A stretch of 35,744 nucleotides of DNA, from assembly GCA_009786715.1 (NCBI GenBank), contig WQRN01000007.1, positions 1 to 35,744 of the forward strand, given 5' to 3'. Within the stretch, counting starts at the first letter, position 1. Each line of letters begins with the position of its first letter. Below, in pieces: positions 24,129-32,522 of this stretch. The notes below the pieces were generated by a model. The model saw only the letters and a list, made by a program, of their open reading frames with translations. It made no database searches and was not told the origin of the DNA. A program made the translations under genes and the position numbers. Source of the DNA: Treponema sp. (GTDB lineage: Bacteria > Spirochaetota > Spirochaetia > Treponematales > Breznakiellaceae).

Positions 24129-25559
24129 TTATTTCTCTGAGCGCAGAATTTCGATAATTCTCCAGTGTCTTTTTCTGTCTGTTTTCAATGTCATTACGTC
24201 GCTGCGGTTTCTTGAATGAGCTTCGTTCGGCGCCCAGAGCATATAATCCGCGCGGTAAAGGACAAGACCGTCTTCTTCGCTGCCGCCAAGATATGTAATA
24301 ATTAAATCTGTTATTCCAAAAACATTCGGCGCCGGAAGCGCTCCGCCGTTTTCTTTCCAGGCTTTTGCTTGAATAATTAACGGCTCAGTCGAATTTTCAT
24401 ACGCTTGTCTCTGCTTATAAGCCGCGAAGAAACTTACCGCCACATTTATATCGGTTTTATCCGCTCCGTTAACGCAGGCTTCCATGAAAACATGATCCAA
24501 TGAACTGAACGCGTCGAAGTACGCGGTAACAACTCTGTCCGGCGATAAGCCCGATGTTGTCGGACGCTGTCTTACGCCCTGTATTGTGCTGAAAAATATA
24601 AACATGACAAAAAACAAACCGATAACGCAGCCGATTATTACATATTTGTTTGATACCGCAAAACGCTTTGTTTTTACAAGCACATTTTTTCTGAATAAAA
24701 ACTTTTTAACTTCTTTCTCAGCCTGTTTTGTTTTTTCTAGCGGTATCGCGGCAAAAAGCGAATTAATATCGGCAGCGGCGGTTTTATCTGATAATATTTC
24801 CAGAATACCTGATAGAATATCAGTTCCGCTCATTGAAGGGTTTTTCTTTGCGACAGGCAGAAGAAGCGCGGATTGAATAAGCTGCGCGAGCTTTACATTT
24901 AATTCAGGCGCTGCGGGATTCACCGGCATAAAAATACCGTCTCTCATATCTTGATAAATTTCCGCGCTTGCGTAGGGATGAATTCCTGTTAAAATTTTAT
25001 ACAGCATTACTCCGGCGCAAAAAGCGGCGGCATCCATGCCGAATAAATCCGGGCTGTTATACTTGTCATGTAAACTTTGATCCGGACTTGAACTCTCAAG
25101 ATGGAGACAGCGTGCAGATAAATGTTCCGGAGCAAAATAAACGCTTCCTTTTGGATGAGCCTGAGTATCTTCCATGCAAATAAATGAAGCGCCCAGATTT
25201 AAAGCGGAGCGCGTTTCGCCGAGAAACATTTTCGCTTTTATCCAGTAAACAACAGCTTGCAGCGCAATTTGGCGCTGAGAGGTTTGCCTTGCGGATTGAA
25301 TTAACGATTCTGTTTCCTCCAGCAGTATATCCATTCTTTTTCCGTGTACGGCGGGACCGAACACAGTCATGTGTCCGTTAATTTCATTTACCCCGGCGGC
25401 TTTCCATACTTCATGCGTACCGTCAGGTTTTACCACATACCCGGGTTCAATTAAACTTTGAGACATTTTTGTCCGCGCGAATGAACGCGGTTCAAGCCCG
25501 GTGTCAAAACACATGGAAGCAGAGTCGTTAATATTGGAAATACGGATTCGCTGTACCAT
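24129..25559 (-). CDS. Membrane pseudokinase-like protein behind hflC
   Basis: 476 residues. Residues about 95-235 keep C-lobe marks of a Ser/Thr kinase: GSVYFAPEHLS (APE, 143-145), then DAAAFCAGVMLYKILTGIHPYAS (176-198), equivalent to the D-x-W-S-x-G segment. There is no Gly-rich loop, VAIK lysine, HRD or DFG, so it should not phosphorylate. A single membrane helix lies at about 306-326. The external C-terminus (about 337-476), with DRVVTAYFDAFSSLD and a final HWRIIEIL, resembles an NTF2-like domain. It starts 11 nt after hflC with only a weak AAGAAAG site. Role unknown; partner or sensor for the HflKC complex is inference. Confidence 0.7.
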   Translation of the reverse strand: MVQRIRISNINDSASMCFDTGLEPRSFARTKMSQSLIEPGYVVKPDGTHEVWKAAGVNEINGHMTVFGPAVHGKRMDILLEETESLIQSARQTSQRQIALQAVVYWIKAKMFLGETRSALNLGASFICMEDTQAHPKGSVYFAPEHLSARCLHLESSSPDQSLHDKYNSPDLFGMDAAAFCAGVMLYKILTGIHPYASAEIYQDMRDGIFMPVNPAAPELNVKLAQLIQSALLLPVAKKNPSMSGTDILSGILEILSDKTAAADINSLFAAIPLEKTKQAEKEVKKFLFRKNVLVKTKRFAVSNKYVIIGCVIGLFFVMFIFFSTIQGVRQRPTTSGLSPDRVVTAYFDAFSSLDHVFMEACVNGADKTDINVAVSFFAAYKQRQAYENSTEPLIIQAKAWKENGGALPAPNVFGITDLIITYLGGSEEDGLVLYRADYMLWAPNEAHSRNRSDVMTLKTDRKRHWRIIEILRSEK

Positions 25560-25570
25560 TACTTTCTTGT

Positions 25571-26551
25571 CTATCTTGATGAATACAAATACCGGAAATA
25601 TTCCATATCTGTTGTAAGCGTTTTATCAAACTTCGGCATTGTCTGTCTGTATGATTCAATCGCTCTCCAGAAACTATAAAATGCCGCTCTGTCTCCGCCG
25701 GAGTATGCAGCTGAATAAATCCTCGCTGCCTCAGCGTCAGCATTTCCCATAATTGTTTGCGCTTGCGTGTATGCCGCTGACGATATGGAACGCTTTTCGT
25801 TGTCCATTTTACCAAGCCATTCGGCTTTGCGGCCTTCGCCTTCAGAGCGGAAAGCCATCGCTATCTGGTTACGTTCCCTGATCATGCGCGCGTATACGCT
25901 CGGCGTAAGTTCGGGTGAATAAGAAATTTGCCGCGTTACCACATCGATAAGCTCTATGCCGAATTCGGGAACCGCCCGCTGTGAACGCGCAAGAATTAAT
26001 TCCGCAAGCTGGCGCCTTCCCCTGACAACCGGCTCAAAAGAGCTGGTCTGCGATGTAGTAGAGATAATATCAACATCGATGTTTTCTCCAAGTCCGAGGG
26101 ACTCAGGGCCTGTGGAGCGTTCCAAAATGATGTTTGAATTGCGTACGGATTCGTGCAGCGGATTTTCAGCTACAACAGTGCGGACTTCCGAGTCGATAAT
26201 TTCGGCAAGCTTTGAATATGCCGCGTCAACGGTATTAATGGATTCATAGAATTTCTTGGGATCGGATATTTTCCATCGGGCTGTAACATCGACAAAGATA
26301 AATTGTCTTTCCGCTGTCGGCATGACTCTGGCTTCGCCGTCCCATGCCATTATTTTTTTAGGATAACGGACAACTTCGTCGATGAAGGGAATCTTCAATT
26401 TTAACCCTGCGTTTGTAACAACGCTGGTAATTTTTCCGAATTGAACAATAACCGCCTGCTCGCCTTCATTTATTACATACAGGGGTCCTGCGACCAATAC
26501 ACCGATAAATATAACTAAAGAAACAATGATAGTGGTAACAACTTTTTTCAT
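25571..26551 (-). CDS. hflC: HflC (SPFH-domain membrane protein)
   Basis: 326 residues. N-terminal membrane anchor MKKVVTTIIVSLVIFIGVLVAG, then YVINEGEQAVIVQFGKI and the SPFH/prohibitin domain (FVDVTARWKISDPKKFYESI), followed by an Ala/Glu/Arg-rich coiled coil (RSEGEGRKAEWLGKMDNEKRSISSAAYTQAQ) typical of HflC. With HflK it forms a cage around FtsH that limits access of membrane substrates. hflK and hflC share one base (TAATG) with GGAGG before it. FtsH is not in the window. Confidence 0.93.
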   Translation of the reverse strand: MKKVVTTIIVSLVIFIGVLVAGPLYVINEGEQAVIVQFGKITSVVTNAGLKLKIPFIDEVVRYPKKIMAWDGEARVMPTAERQFIFVDVTARWKISDPKKFYESINTVDAAYSKLAEIIDSEVRTVVAENPLHESVRNSNIILERSTGPESLGLGENIDVDIISTTSQTSSFEPVVRGRRQLAELILARSQRAVPEFGIELIDVVTRQISYSPELTPSVYARMIRERNQIAMAFRSEGEGRKAEWLGKMDNEKRSISSAAYTQAQTIMGNADAEAARIYSAAYSGGDRAAFYSFWRAIESYRQTMPKFDKTLTTDMEYFRYLYSSR

Positions 26552-27501
26552 TATCTTGATCCTCCCATGTTCAGCATTGGCAGGAAATTATCAAGATTGC
26601 GGTCTATCATCCTTACGCTTTTTTCGTCTTTAAAGACTTCTTCGATCATTTCATAGTAAAGGCGCTGCCTTGTAACTTCTGGCGCATTGCGGAATTCATT
26701 GTATACGGAATTAAAACGGGCAACATCGCCTCTGGCTTTGTTTACGCGTTCTGTCGCGTAGCCCTGCGCAACTTGAATTGTGCGTTCGGCTTCGCCCCTC
26801 GCTCTTGGAATTTCCTCATTGTAAACCTGCTGCCCTTCGTTAATCAGGCGTTCAAGATCCTGCATCGCTTTGTTAACATCTTCAAAAGCTTCCTGCACGC
26901 CGGACGGAGGGGTAACATTCTGGAGCTTTACGTTGACAACATCGATGCCAAGTCCGTATTCGCGGAATCTGTTGTTCATGATTGCCAGCGCTTCAATTTC
27001 GATGGCGCTTCTTTCGATACCCATGATGTCCATGATTGCGCGGTCGCCTACGAGCATATTGATCGCCGAGCGCGATACGTCGCGGATTGTCGGGCGGCGT
27101 TCGTTTACATTAAAAATCCATGCTTTTGGATCGACAACTCGATACTGGATGATCCATTCAACATCAACAATATTTAAATCGCCTGTGAGCATGACAGATT
27201 CGGTTGACTGGCTGGAATAAGCCGGGTAGTTTCCGCCTCTCCTTGTCCGAAACCCGAATTCCTCGGTTTGGAAGGTACGGACATTTACCGTATAGTTCTG
27301 GTCAATGCCGAAGGGAAGCTTCAAGTGAAGACCGGGTTCCCGTATGGCTATAAATTTGCCAAAACGGGTAATTACCGCTTGCTCGGTCTGATCTACTATA
27401 AAAATACTGGTGCCAAGAAGTATAAGCACCACTATTCCCGCGATAATTATCATAAGCAATTTAGGGCTGAATTTGCCCATCATTTGGGGGGTGAATTTCA
27501 T
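26551..27501 (-). CDS. hflK: HflK (SPFH-domain membrane protein)
   Basis: 316 residues from ATG 27501 (MKFTPQMMGKFSPKLL), which fits the family N-terminus; an upstream in-frame ATG at 27537 lies in the -35 region and is rejected. Membrane helix LLMIIIAGIVVLILLGTSIFIV, then VDQTEQAVITRFGKFIAIREPGLHLKLPFGID, VMLTGDLNIVDVEWIIQYRV (SPFH core), and a C-terminal coiled coil ending NFLPMLNMGGSR. Partner of HflC. Predicted leaderless. Confidence 0.93.
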   Translation of the reverse strand: MKFTPQMMGKFSPKLLMIIIAGIVVLILLGTSIFIVDQTEQAVITRFGKFIAIREPGLHLKLPFGIDQNYTVNVRTFQTEEFGFRTRRGGNYPAYSSQSTESVMLTGDLNIVDVEWIIQYRVVDPKAWIFNVNERRPTIRDVSRSAINMLVGDRAIMDIMGIERSAIEIEALAIMNNRFREYGLGIDVVNVKLQNVTPPSGVQEAFEDVNKAMQDLERLINEGQQVYNEEIPRARGEAERTIQVAQGYATERVNKARGDVARFNSVYNEFRNAPEVTRQRLYYEMIEEVFKDEKSVRMIDRNLDNFLPMLNMGGSR

Positions 27502-27508
27502 AATATTG

Positions 27509-27537
27509 AGTATACTATATGCCCTTTTAAAACTCAA
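27509..27537 (-). promoter_or_regulatory. Promoter of hflK-hflC-pseudokinase, leaderless
   Basis: TTGAGT (plus 27532-27537), 17-nt spacer, TATACT (27509-27514); 7 nt separate the -10 from ATG 27501. Confidence 0.55.
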
Positions 27538-27547
27538 GTAATGGCAT

Positions 27548-27553
27548 TATAAT
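27548..27553 (+). promoter_or_regulatory. -10 box of the phosphofructokinase gene
   Basis: Perfect TATAAT with no good -35. An ATG at 27552 sits inside the box and cannot be the start. Transcription from about 27560 leaves a 16-nt leader carrying CAGGAGG before ATG 27576. Confidence 0.45.
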
Positions 27554-27575
27554 GAAAGAAACAGGAGGTTTTTCC

Positions 27576-28904
27576 ATGGCTAATAGTTTCGATTTTACTA
27601 TTGAATCGCTTGGTAAAGCGACAGTTCAGTCGCCGATCGTAATGTCTAAATCTGCCGGTGATAAATCGGCTAATTATGCAACAGATGATCAATATGTGCG
27701 TCTTGATAAATTTGTTATACCCGGAGCTCAGCGTCCGATTAAAAAAACGCAGGTTCTTGAGTGCGCAGGCCCCAGAGAAAAGATTTATTTTACGCCTGCT
27801 CATGTTCATGCCGGGATTGTAAGCTGCGGCGGTTTATGCCCTGGTATTAATGATGTAATCAGATCGGTAGTCCGTTGTTTGTCTACGCGTTACGGCGTAA
27901 CAAGAATTTCGGGCATCCGTTACGGATACCTCGGTCTTTTATCCACATCGCAGTATGGGGTAAGGCAGTTAGATCCTGATACCGTGGATGATATTCACAA
28001 ATTGGGCGGCACCTTTTTAGGCAGCGCCCGCGGCGGCGGCAGGCAGGTTGTTGAAATTGTAGATACGATTGAAAAACTCAATTTAAATATGATGTTTGTT
28101 ATCGGCGGAGACGGCACTCAGCGCGGTACGCTTGATATCGCCGAAGAAGTTGACAAGCGTAAATTAAAAGTCGCTCTTATCGGCATTCCAAAAACGGTTG
28201 ATAATGACTTTGTTTTGATTGACCGTTCATTTGGTTTTAATACCGCTGTAGCAAAAGCGGTTGAAGTTGTATCGGCTGCGCATGTTGAAGCGGCGTCCGC
28301 GATTAACGGCATCGGGCTTGTAAAAGTTATGGGCAGGGATTCAGGTTTTATCGCGGCGCATACCGCGCTGGCAAGCCATGAAGTAAACTTCGTGTTGATT
28401 CCTGAAGTTCCCTTTAACCTTGAAGGTTACAACGGCTTTTTGCATCATCTGGAAGAAAGGATTGTAAAACGCGGACACGCTCTGGTTATCGTCGCCGAAG
28501 GCGCAATGCAGGATCAGCTTTTAAAAGAAAAGAAACACGACGCGGGCGGCAATGTCAAAATGGCGGACGTAGGCGTTTATATCCGCTCAAGGATTATCAA
28601 ACACTTTGAAGAAAGAGGGGTTGAGATCAATTTAAAATATATCGATCCCAGTTACGCAATCCGCTCAGCTCCCGCAAACCCGGATGATTCGATTTACTGC
28701 GAACGTCTTGGCAATGCGGCGGTACACGCGGCGATGGCGGGAAAAACAAAGATGATCATCGGGCTTGTGAATAATGAGTTTGTGCATCTGCCGATTAAGC
28801 AGGTAATCAAACAGCGCAACAAAGTAGATCCGGAAAGCAGTTTGTGGCGCGATACGATTGACGCTACGCACCAGCCGCCGCTTATGGTTAACAGGTTTAA
28901 CTGA
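27576..28904 (+). CDS. 6-phosphofructokinase, long ATP-type group with Gly/Lys signature
   Basis: 442 residues from ATG 27576, set by GGAGG 7 nt upstream. GGLCPGIND (85-93), GIRYGYLGLL, GGDGTQ (177-182), PKTVDND (205-211) with catalytic Asp, MGRDSG and a late IRSAPANPDD. Escherichia coli-type ATP enzymes have Gly in GGDG and Gly in PGTIDND; PPi enzymes have Asp in GGDD and Lys in PKTIDND. This has Gly plus Lys, the combination of trypanosomatid-like ATP enzymes, so ATP use is the better guess but PPi use is not excluded. Catalyses fructose 6-phosphate to fructose 1,6-bisphosphate. Its stop is 2 nt from the convergent methyltransferase gene. Confidence 0.88.
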   Translation: MANSFDFTIESLGKATVQSPIVMSKSAGDKSANYATDDQYVRLDKFVIPGAQRPIKKTQVLECAGPREKIYFTPAHVHAGIVSCGGLCPGINDVIRSVVRCLSTRYGVTRISGIRYGYLGLLSTSQYGVRQLDPDTVDDIHKLGGTFLGSARGGGRQVVEIVDTIEKLNLNMMFVIGGDGTQRGTLDIAEEVDKRKLKVALIGIPKTVDNDFVLIDRSFGFNTAVAKAVEVVSAAHVEAASAINGIGLVKVMGRDSGFIAAHTALASHEVNFVLIPEVPFNLEGYNGFLHHLEERIVKRGHALVIVAEGAMQDQLLKEKKHDAGGNVKMADVGVYIRSRIIKHFEERGVEINLKYIDPSYAIRSAPANPDDSIYCERLGNAAVHAAMAGKTKMIIGLVNNEFVHLPIKQVIKQRNKVDPESSLWRDTIDATHQPPLMVNRFN

Positions 28905-28906
28905 TT

Positions 28907-29656
28907 TTAATTTTCGAATATCTCGTGAAGGAATAACGCGGCAGCCTGTGAAACATTCAGGCTGTCGATGTTTCCCGTTCCCGGAATACGCAGCAGATAT
29001 GAACATTGATCTTTTACCGCTTTAGGCAAACCCGTTTCTTCATTACCCATTACAAGGACAACTCCCCTGTCTTTTATAACGCCGCCCAGATCTCCGATTC
29101 TCATTCTGGCTCTTGTATCCGTCCCTATTGTTGTAAGTTTCTTTGACGCGTCTTTTAAAAAAGCGGCGGAGTCTGTTATTTTACGCACTGTTAAATGTTC
29201 AAGGCCGCCTTCGGCAATGCGGTAAGCGCTGGTTGTAAGACGCGCCTCGGTATCTTTCTCGTTCAGCACGATGAATGATGCGTCAAAAAAAGCCGCCGCT
29301 CTCGCGATGGCGCCGAGGTTGTGATCGTTTCCGACAGAGTGAAGAAGCACGCCTGTCTTTTTTTCGCTTGCCCAAAGATCAAGGTCTTCGAAACTCAGCA
29401 TTTCGATAACCGGCTCTTCAATCATGGCGACTACGCCCTGATGGTGAACGCTTTTGCAGACACGCTCAAGTTCCTCGTCTTCGCAGATTTTATAGGGACG
29501 TTTGCGTTCGGCGAGCTGTTTGCAAATGCCGGTGAATGATTTTAAACGGTCTTCGCGAAGGAAAAGCCTGTTGATGGTTTGCGGATGGTGTTCGCCTGCG
29601 GCAAGGACTGCGTTCATACCGCAGACAGCCAGTTCTTCAGTCATTTTATTTCTCAT
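28907..29656 (-). CDS. TrmH/RlmB-type 2'-O-ribose RNA methyltransferase
   Basis: 249 residues from ATG 29656 (MRNKMTEELAVCGMNAVLAA). N-terminal substrate-binding domain (VCGMNAVLAAGEHHP ... VHHQGVVAMIE), then SpoU motifs: HSVGNDHNLGAIARAAAFF (motif 1), VVLVMGNEETGLP (motif 2) and SLNVSQAAALFLHEI (motif 3). Whether the target is 23S rRNA (RlmB-like) or tRNA is not decidable. A TATACT box (29666-29671) leaves a leader of about 3 nt and supports this start over ATG 29683. Confidence 0.85.
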   Translation of the reverse strand: MRNKMTEELAVCGMNAVLAAGEHHPQTINRLFLREDRLKSFTGICKQLAERKRPYKICEDEELERVCKSVHHQGVVAMIEEPVIEMLSFEDLDLWASEKKTGVLLHSVGNDHNLGAIARAAAFFDASFIVLNEKDTEARLTTSAYRIAEGGLEHLTVRKITDSAAFLKDASKKLTTIGTDTRARMRIGDLGGVIKDRGVVLVMGNEETGLPKAVKDQCSYLLRIPGTGNIDSLNVSQAAALFLHEIFEN

Positions 29657-29667
29657 ATCAAAAACAG

Positions 29668-29696
29668 TATACAATAAATACAAATCTTGGTATCAT
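29668..29696 (+). promoter_or_regulatory. Promoter of the GerMN gene, leaderless on GTG
   Basis: TATACA (29668-29673), 17-nt spacer ending TGG, TATCAT (29691-29696): an extended -10. The GTG at 29703 is exactly the seventh nucleotide. The box overlaps the minus-strand -10 of the SpoU gene (29666-29671), so the two directions compete. Confidence 0.5.
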
Positions 29697-29702
29697 GTTT
29701 TT

Positions 29703-30488
29703 GTGGCGGGGAAAAAAACAAACGTAAAAACAAAATCGAAAAGCGCTCAGACAATGGTCATTTTTTGGCTGATTTTTGTAATTGTAATTATCAGCATATT
29801 CATGGTAAACGCTTCTACAATCGAGAAGAATTTTAAACTTTTTAAAACGCGAATTACTGCCGGTTCAAACGCTGAAGAAGAGATACTGGTTTCGGACGAA
29901 GAAGAACCTGCCGTAACCGTTACAGTCCAACCGCCAAAACCCGCGCCTCAGAACACGAACACAGAACCGGCTAAACCTGCCGCGCCGGAACCGGCAGCGC
30001 AAACTACTCAACCTGCCGCGCCTGCAAAACCGCAAACCCAAACCAATACGCCGGTTGCGCCGGCGGTGCAGACGAGGGATAGATCGATTTATTACACGCA
30101 GGTTAATAATGACGGTCAGATTCTTCATTCAAAGGTAACGCGAAGGATACCTGTTTCGGAATCACCCATGCAGGATTCGCTTAATGTTCTCCTCAAGGGG
30201 CCGACGGCAGACGAGCTGAGCAAAGGCATTGTCAACCTTATTCCGCAAAACACCAGAGTACTTTCCGCGGCAGTCCGCGGAAGCACTGCTTACATCAGCT
30301 TCAGCGAAGATTTCCTTTTTAATACATTCGGTGTAGAAGGCTATGTCGCTTCTCTCAGGCAAATTGTCTGGACAGTGACCGAGTTTCAAAATGTTAAAGA
30401 TGTGCAGGTTTTAATAGAAGGCAGAAGAATGGATTACCTCGGCGAAGGCATCTGGATTGGAAGCCCGATTAGCAGACAGTCATTTTAG
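29703..30488 (+). CDS. Membrane-anchored GerMN-domain protein
   Basis: 261 residues from GTG 29703, chosen from promoter position; ATG 29754 is the alternative. Basic N-terminus, one membrane helix (MVIFWLIFVIVIISIFMV), a Pro/Ala/Thr/Gln-rich linker of about 85 residues suited to crossing peptidoglycan, then a GerMN domain (DSLNVLLKGPTADELSKGIVNLIPQNTRVLSAAV ... AYISFSEDFLFNTF ... QIVWTVTEFQNVKDVQVLIEG). GerMN domains occur in spore germination protein GerM and in many envelope proteins of non-spore-formers, where their ligand is unknown. The stop overlaps the convergent gene stop by 3 nt. Confidence 0.8.
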   Translation: MAGKKTNVKTKSKSAQTMVIFWLIFVIVIISIFMVNASTIEKNFKLFKTRITAGSNAEEEILVSDEEEPAVTVTVQPPKPAPQNTNTEPAKPAAPEPAAQTTQPAAPAKPQTQTNTPVAPAVQTRDRSIYYTQVNNDGQILHSKVTRRIPVSESPMQDSLNVLLKGPTADELSKGIVNLIPQNTRVLSAAVRGSTAYISFSEDFLFNTFGVEGYVASLRQIVWTVTEFQNVKDVQVLIEGRRMDYLGEGIWIGSPISRQSF

Positions 30489-31336
30489 ATTCTTCTAATC
30501 GATATTGCGGTTCCTATTTCCGCGTCGATCTCTGCGATTATGCCTTGCATTTGCCCGGATTTATCTGATTGAGCTGTCTCCATATGATACAGCACGTGTT
30601 TTGTAGATCGCTCAAGGCAGATTTTCGGATCCATGCCGATTACGCTGTCTGTATTACCTGTCATTCCAAGATCCGTAATGTACGCGGTACCTTTCGGTAA
30701 AATACGCTCGTCCGCTGTCTGCACATGAGTATGAGTTCCGGCAATTAATGAAGCGCGTCCGTCAACATAATAAGCAAGCGCTTCTTTTTCTCTGCTGGAC
30801 TCGGCATGGAAATCGATGATTATAATCGGGAAAGCGTTAGGAATGGAATTACCGTCTCCTGAAATAAGCGGATGATTATCCGCTGCTCTGCCGAGATGAA
30901 TATCTAAAACATGATCGAAAGACTGGAAGGGGCAGTCGATCGCGGTCATAAATTCTCTGCCTTGTAGATTTAAAACAATGTAACTGATATGCTCTTTATT
31001 TATGCAGGCAAATCCCGCGCCTGAAACGCTTTGAATGTATGCGGAGCCGTTTGGGTAGTTTGCAGGCCTCAGCATATTTCCTTCTGTTTCCAGAATAGGC
31101 CAGAATTCCCTGTTTTCCCAAATGTGGTTTCCCGATGTAATAACATTTGCGCCTGCCGCCATAATGCGTTTAAAATCGTTTGGGAGCATCCCGAAACCGG
31201 CGGCTGCGTTCTCGCCGTTAACGGTAACAAAATCGATATTTTGTTCTTTTATTAAAACCGGCAGTTTTTCTTCCAATGTTCTGAGACCAAACTCACCGAC
31301 AACATCGCCAATCATAGCTATCTTTAACAATTTCAC
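30485..31336 (-). CDS. YmdB-family metallophosphoesterase
   Basis: 283 residues from a GTG start with GGAG 8 nt upstream. Metal-binding residues in family order: MIGDVVGEFG, VTVNGENAAAGFG, VITSGNHIWEN, IIIDFHAESSREKEAL, AGTHTHVQTADE and ITDLGMTGNTDSVIGMD. YmdB enzymes hydrolyse 2',3'-cyclic nucleotides (and cAMP) and influence RNA turnover in Bacillus. It stands alone, convergent with the GerMN gene. Confidence 0.88.
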   Translation of the reverse strand: MKLLKIAMIGDVVGEFGLRTLEEKLPVLIKEQNIDFVTVNGENAAAGFGMLPNDFKRIMAAGANVITSGNHIWENREFWPILETEGNMLRPANYPNGSAYIQSVSGAGFACINKEHISYIVLNLQGREFMTAIDCPFQSFDHVLDIHLGRAADNHPLISGDGNSIPNAFPIIIIDFHAESSREKEALAYYVDGRASLIAGTHTHVQTADERILPKGTAYITDLGMTGNTDSVIGMDPKICLERSTKHVLYHMETAQSDKSGQMQGIIAEIDAEIGTAISIRRI

Positions 31337-31377
31337 TCGTACTTCTCCATGCCTATATTATCGGCGTGTGTTATATA

Positions 31378-31406
31378 TTGCCATGATTAACTACATTTAG
31401 TAAACT
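31378..31406 (+). promoter_or_regulatory. Promoter of the 31415 gene, near-leaderless
   Basis: TTGCCA (31378-31383), 17-nt spacer, TAAACT (31401-31406); start near 31413, ATG at 31415. No Shine-Dalgarno sequence. Confidence 0.45.
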
Positions 31407-31414
31407 AAGTCTAT

Positions 31415-32104
31415 ATGACAAGGGGAATCTTTCTAGCAGGGAACGAATCGGCGCTTAGCCGCGCGATTGAAGCGGAAACTGTCAATAGAGTAGAACAATT
31501 TGCCGCCGCTTTCATACCTAACAGGCTTTCCGCGGGGAACTTCGTTGGAGGTTCCGGGGCGTCTAAGAATGTTCCTGCTGAAAACGAAAAACGCCTTTCC
31601 CTGGACTGGAATCCGTCCAGCCCGATTTCCGCCCGCACTGTCGTAATTGCCGCTGAAAACCGCCTTGAACATATTGATGAAGCAATCCTGATCTGCTCGC
31701 CTCCGTCCATTCGCAGCAGCGCCGCCGATCTGCCTTTTTCCGATGTCGAAATAATGTTAAACGATCATATAAAAGGATGGTTTTTCCTTGTAAAAGAACT
31801 TGCCGCGATTTTCAGGAACCGCGGGCGTGGGACTCTTGCGCTTATTTTTCAGGATATCGCTTCTTCCGGAAAAGATGACGCCGCCGATATTTTAGGTCCT
31901 TCGGCGCTTGCGTCTTTCCGCGCTCTTACTGTCGGACTGCTTGCCGCCGCTCACAATGATCAATATCTTACCGCGGGTTTTTCCGTATCTGACGCCGGAA
32001 ACGACGCCGCTTTTGCCGCTTTCATGTATAAAACCATCGATGAACTGACAAAACGCAGCAGCGGCAAGTTATTCAAGTTCGGCAAGTTTAACTTTTTTAA
32101 ATAG
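31415..32104 (+). CDS. Degenerate SDR-like protein
   Basis: 229 residues, soluble. HIDEAILICSPPSIRSSAADLPFSDVEIMLNDHIKGWFFLVKELAAIFRNRGRGTLALIFQD and GPSALASFRALTVGLLAAA follow the beta4-alpha5 course of short-chain dehydrogenases (normally an NNAG turn, then Ser and YxxxK). However, the N-terminal TGxxxGIG loop is replaced by FLAGNES, and the YxxxK pair is absent, so cofactor binding and catalysis are doubtful. I would call it a conserved protein of unknown function. It lies 45 bp before clpS on the same strand and may share its transcript. Confidence 0.6.
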   Translation: MTRGIFLAGNESALSRAIEAETVNRVEQFAAAFIPNRLSAGNFVGGSGASKNVPAENEKRLSLDWNPSSPISARTVVIAAENRLEHIDEAILICSPPSIRSSAADLPFSDVEIMLNDHIKGWFFLVKELAAIFRNRGRGTLALIFQDIASSGKDDAADILGPSALASFRALTVGLLAAAHNDQYLTAGFSVSDAGNDAAFAAFMYKTIDELTKRSSGKLFKFGKFNFFK

Positions 32105-32149
32105 AAATTATATGCGGTTTTCGCAGGGAAACGCGCGGTGAGGGATAGA

Positions 32150-32458
32150 ATGGAACCGAAAATCAAAGAAAAAACCGTTTCCAAGACAAGCGAAAAAATT
32201 AAGGAACCGGAACAATTTCGGGTAATTCTCCTTAACGATCACTACACAACCATGGATTTTGTTGTAGAAATTTTGATGGTTATTTTCCATAAAAACCCTG
32301 AAGACGCCAATAAGATAATGATGGACGTCCATAAAAAAGGCAGGGGAATTGTAGGGGTTTATACCTGGGATATAGCTATTACAAAATCTGAGCAGGTGCT
32401 TGCCGCCGCTAAAGCAAACGAGTACCCTTTAATGTGTGTTGTTGAACCTGCTCGTTAA
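32150..32458 (+). CDS. clpS: ClpS, N-degron adaptor
   Basis: 102 residues from ATG 32150, with GAGGG just upstream; the in-frame GTG at 32138 forms part of that site. The core FRVILLNDHYTTMDFVVEILMVIF contains Asn29-Asp30 and Met35; VHKKGRG contains His61. These match the Asn, Asp, Met and His that form the N-end-residue pocket in Escherichia coli ClpS. It delivers proteins with N-terminal Leu, Phe, Tyr or Trp to ClpA. Directly before clpA and aat. Confidence 0.93.
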   Translation: MEPKIKEKTVSKTSEKIKEPEQFRVILLNDHYTTMDFVVEILMVIFHKNPEDANKIMMDVHKKGRGIVGVYTWDIAITKSEQVLAAAKANEYPLMCVVEPAR

Positions 32459-32496
32459 GATGCCTATTTTATATGTAGCGCGTTTTTAAATTCATG

Positions 32497-32505
32497 TGTT
32501 ATAAT
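32497..32505 (+). promoter_or_regulatory. Extended -10 promoter before clpA
   Basis: TGTTATAAT (TGn plus perfect -10; TATAAT at 32500-32505). Start is expected near 32512, leaving a leader of about 11 nt with TTGAGG before the ATG at 32523. It may give clpA-aat expression independent of clpS. Confidence 0.5.
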
Positions 32506-32522
32506 TTATCTTGAGGATAAAT

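Noticed and set aside
32511..32522. TTG start for ClpA at 32511
   Set aside because: These bases form the TTGAGG ribosome-binding site and start of the mRNA; ClpA homology begins at ATG 32523.
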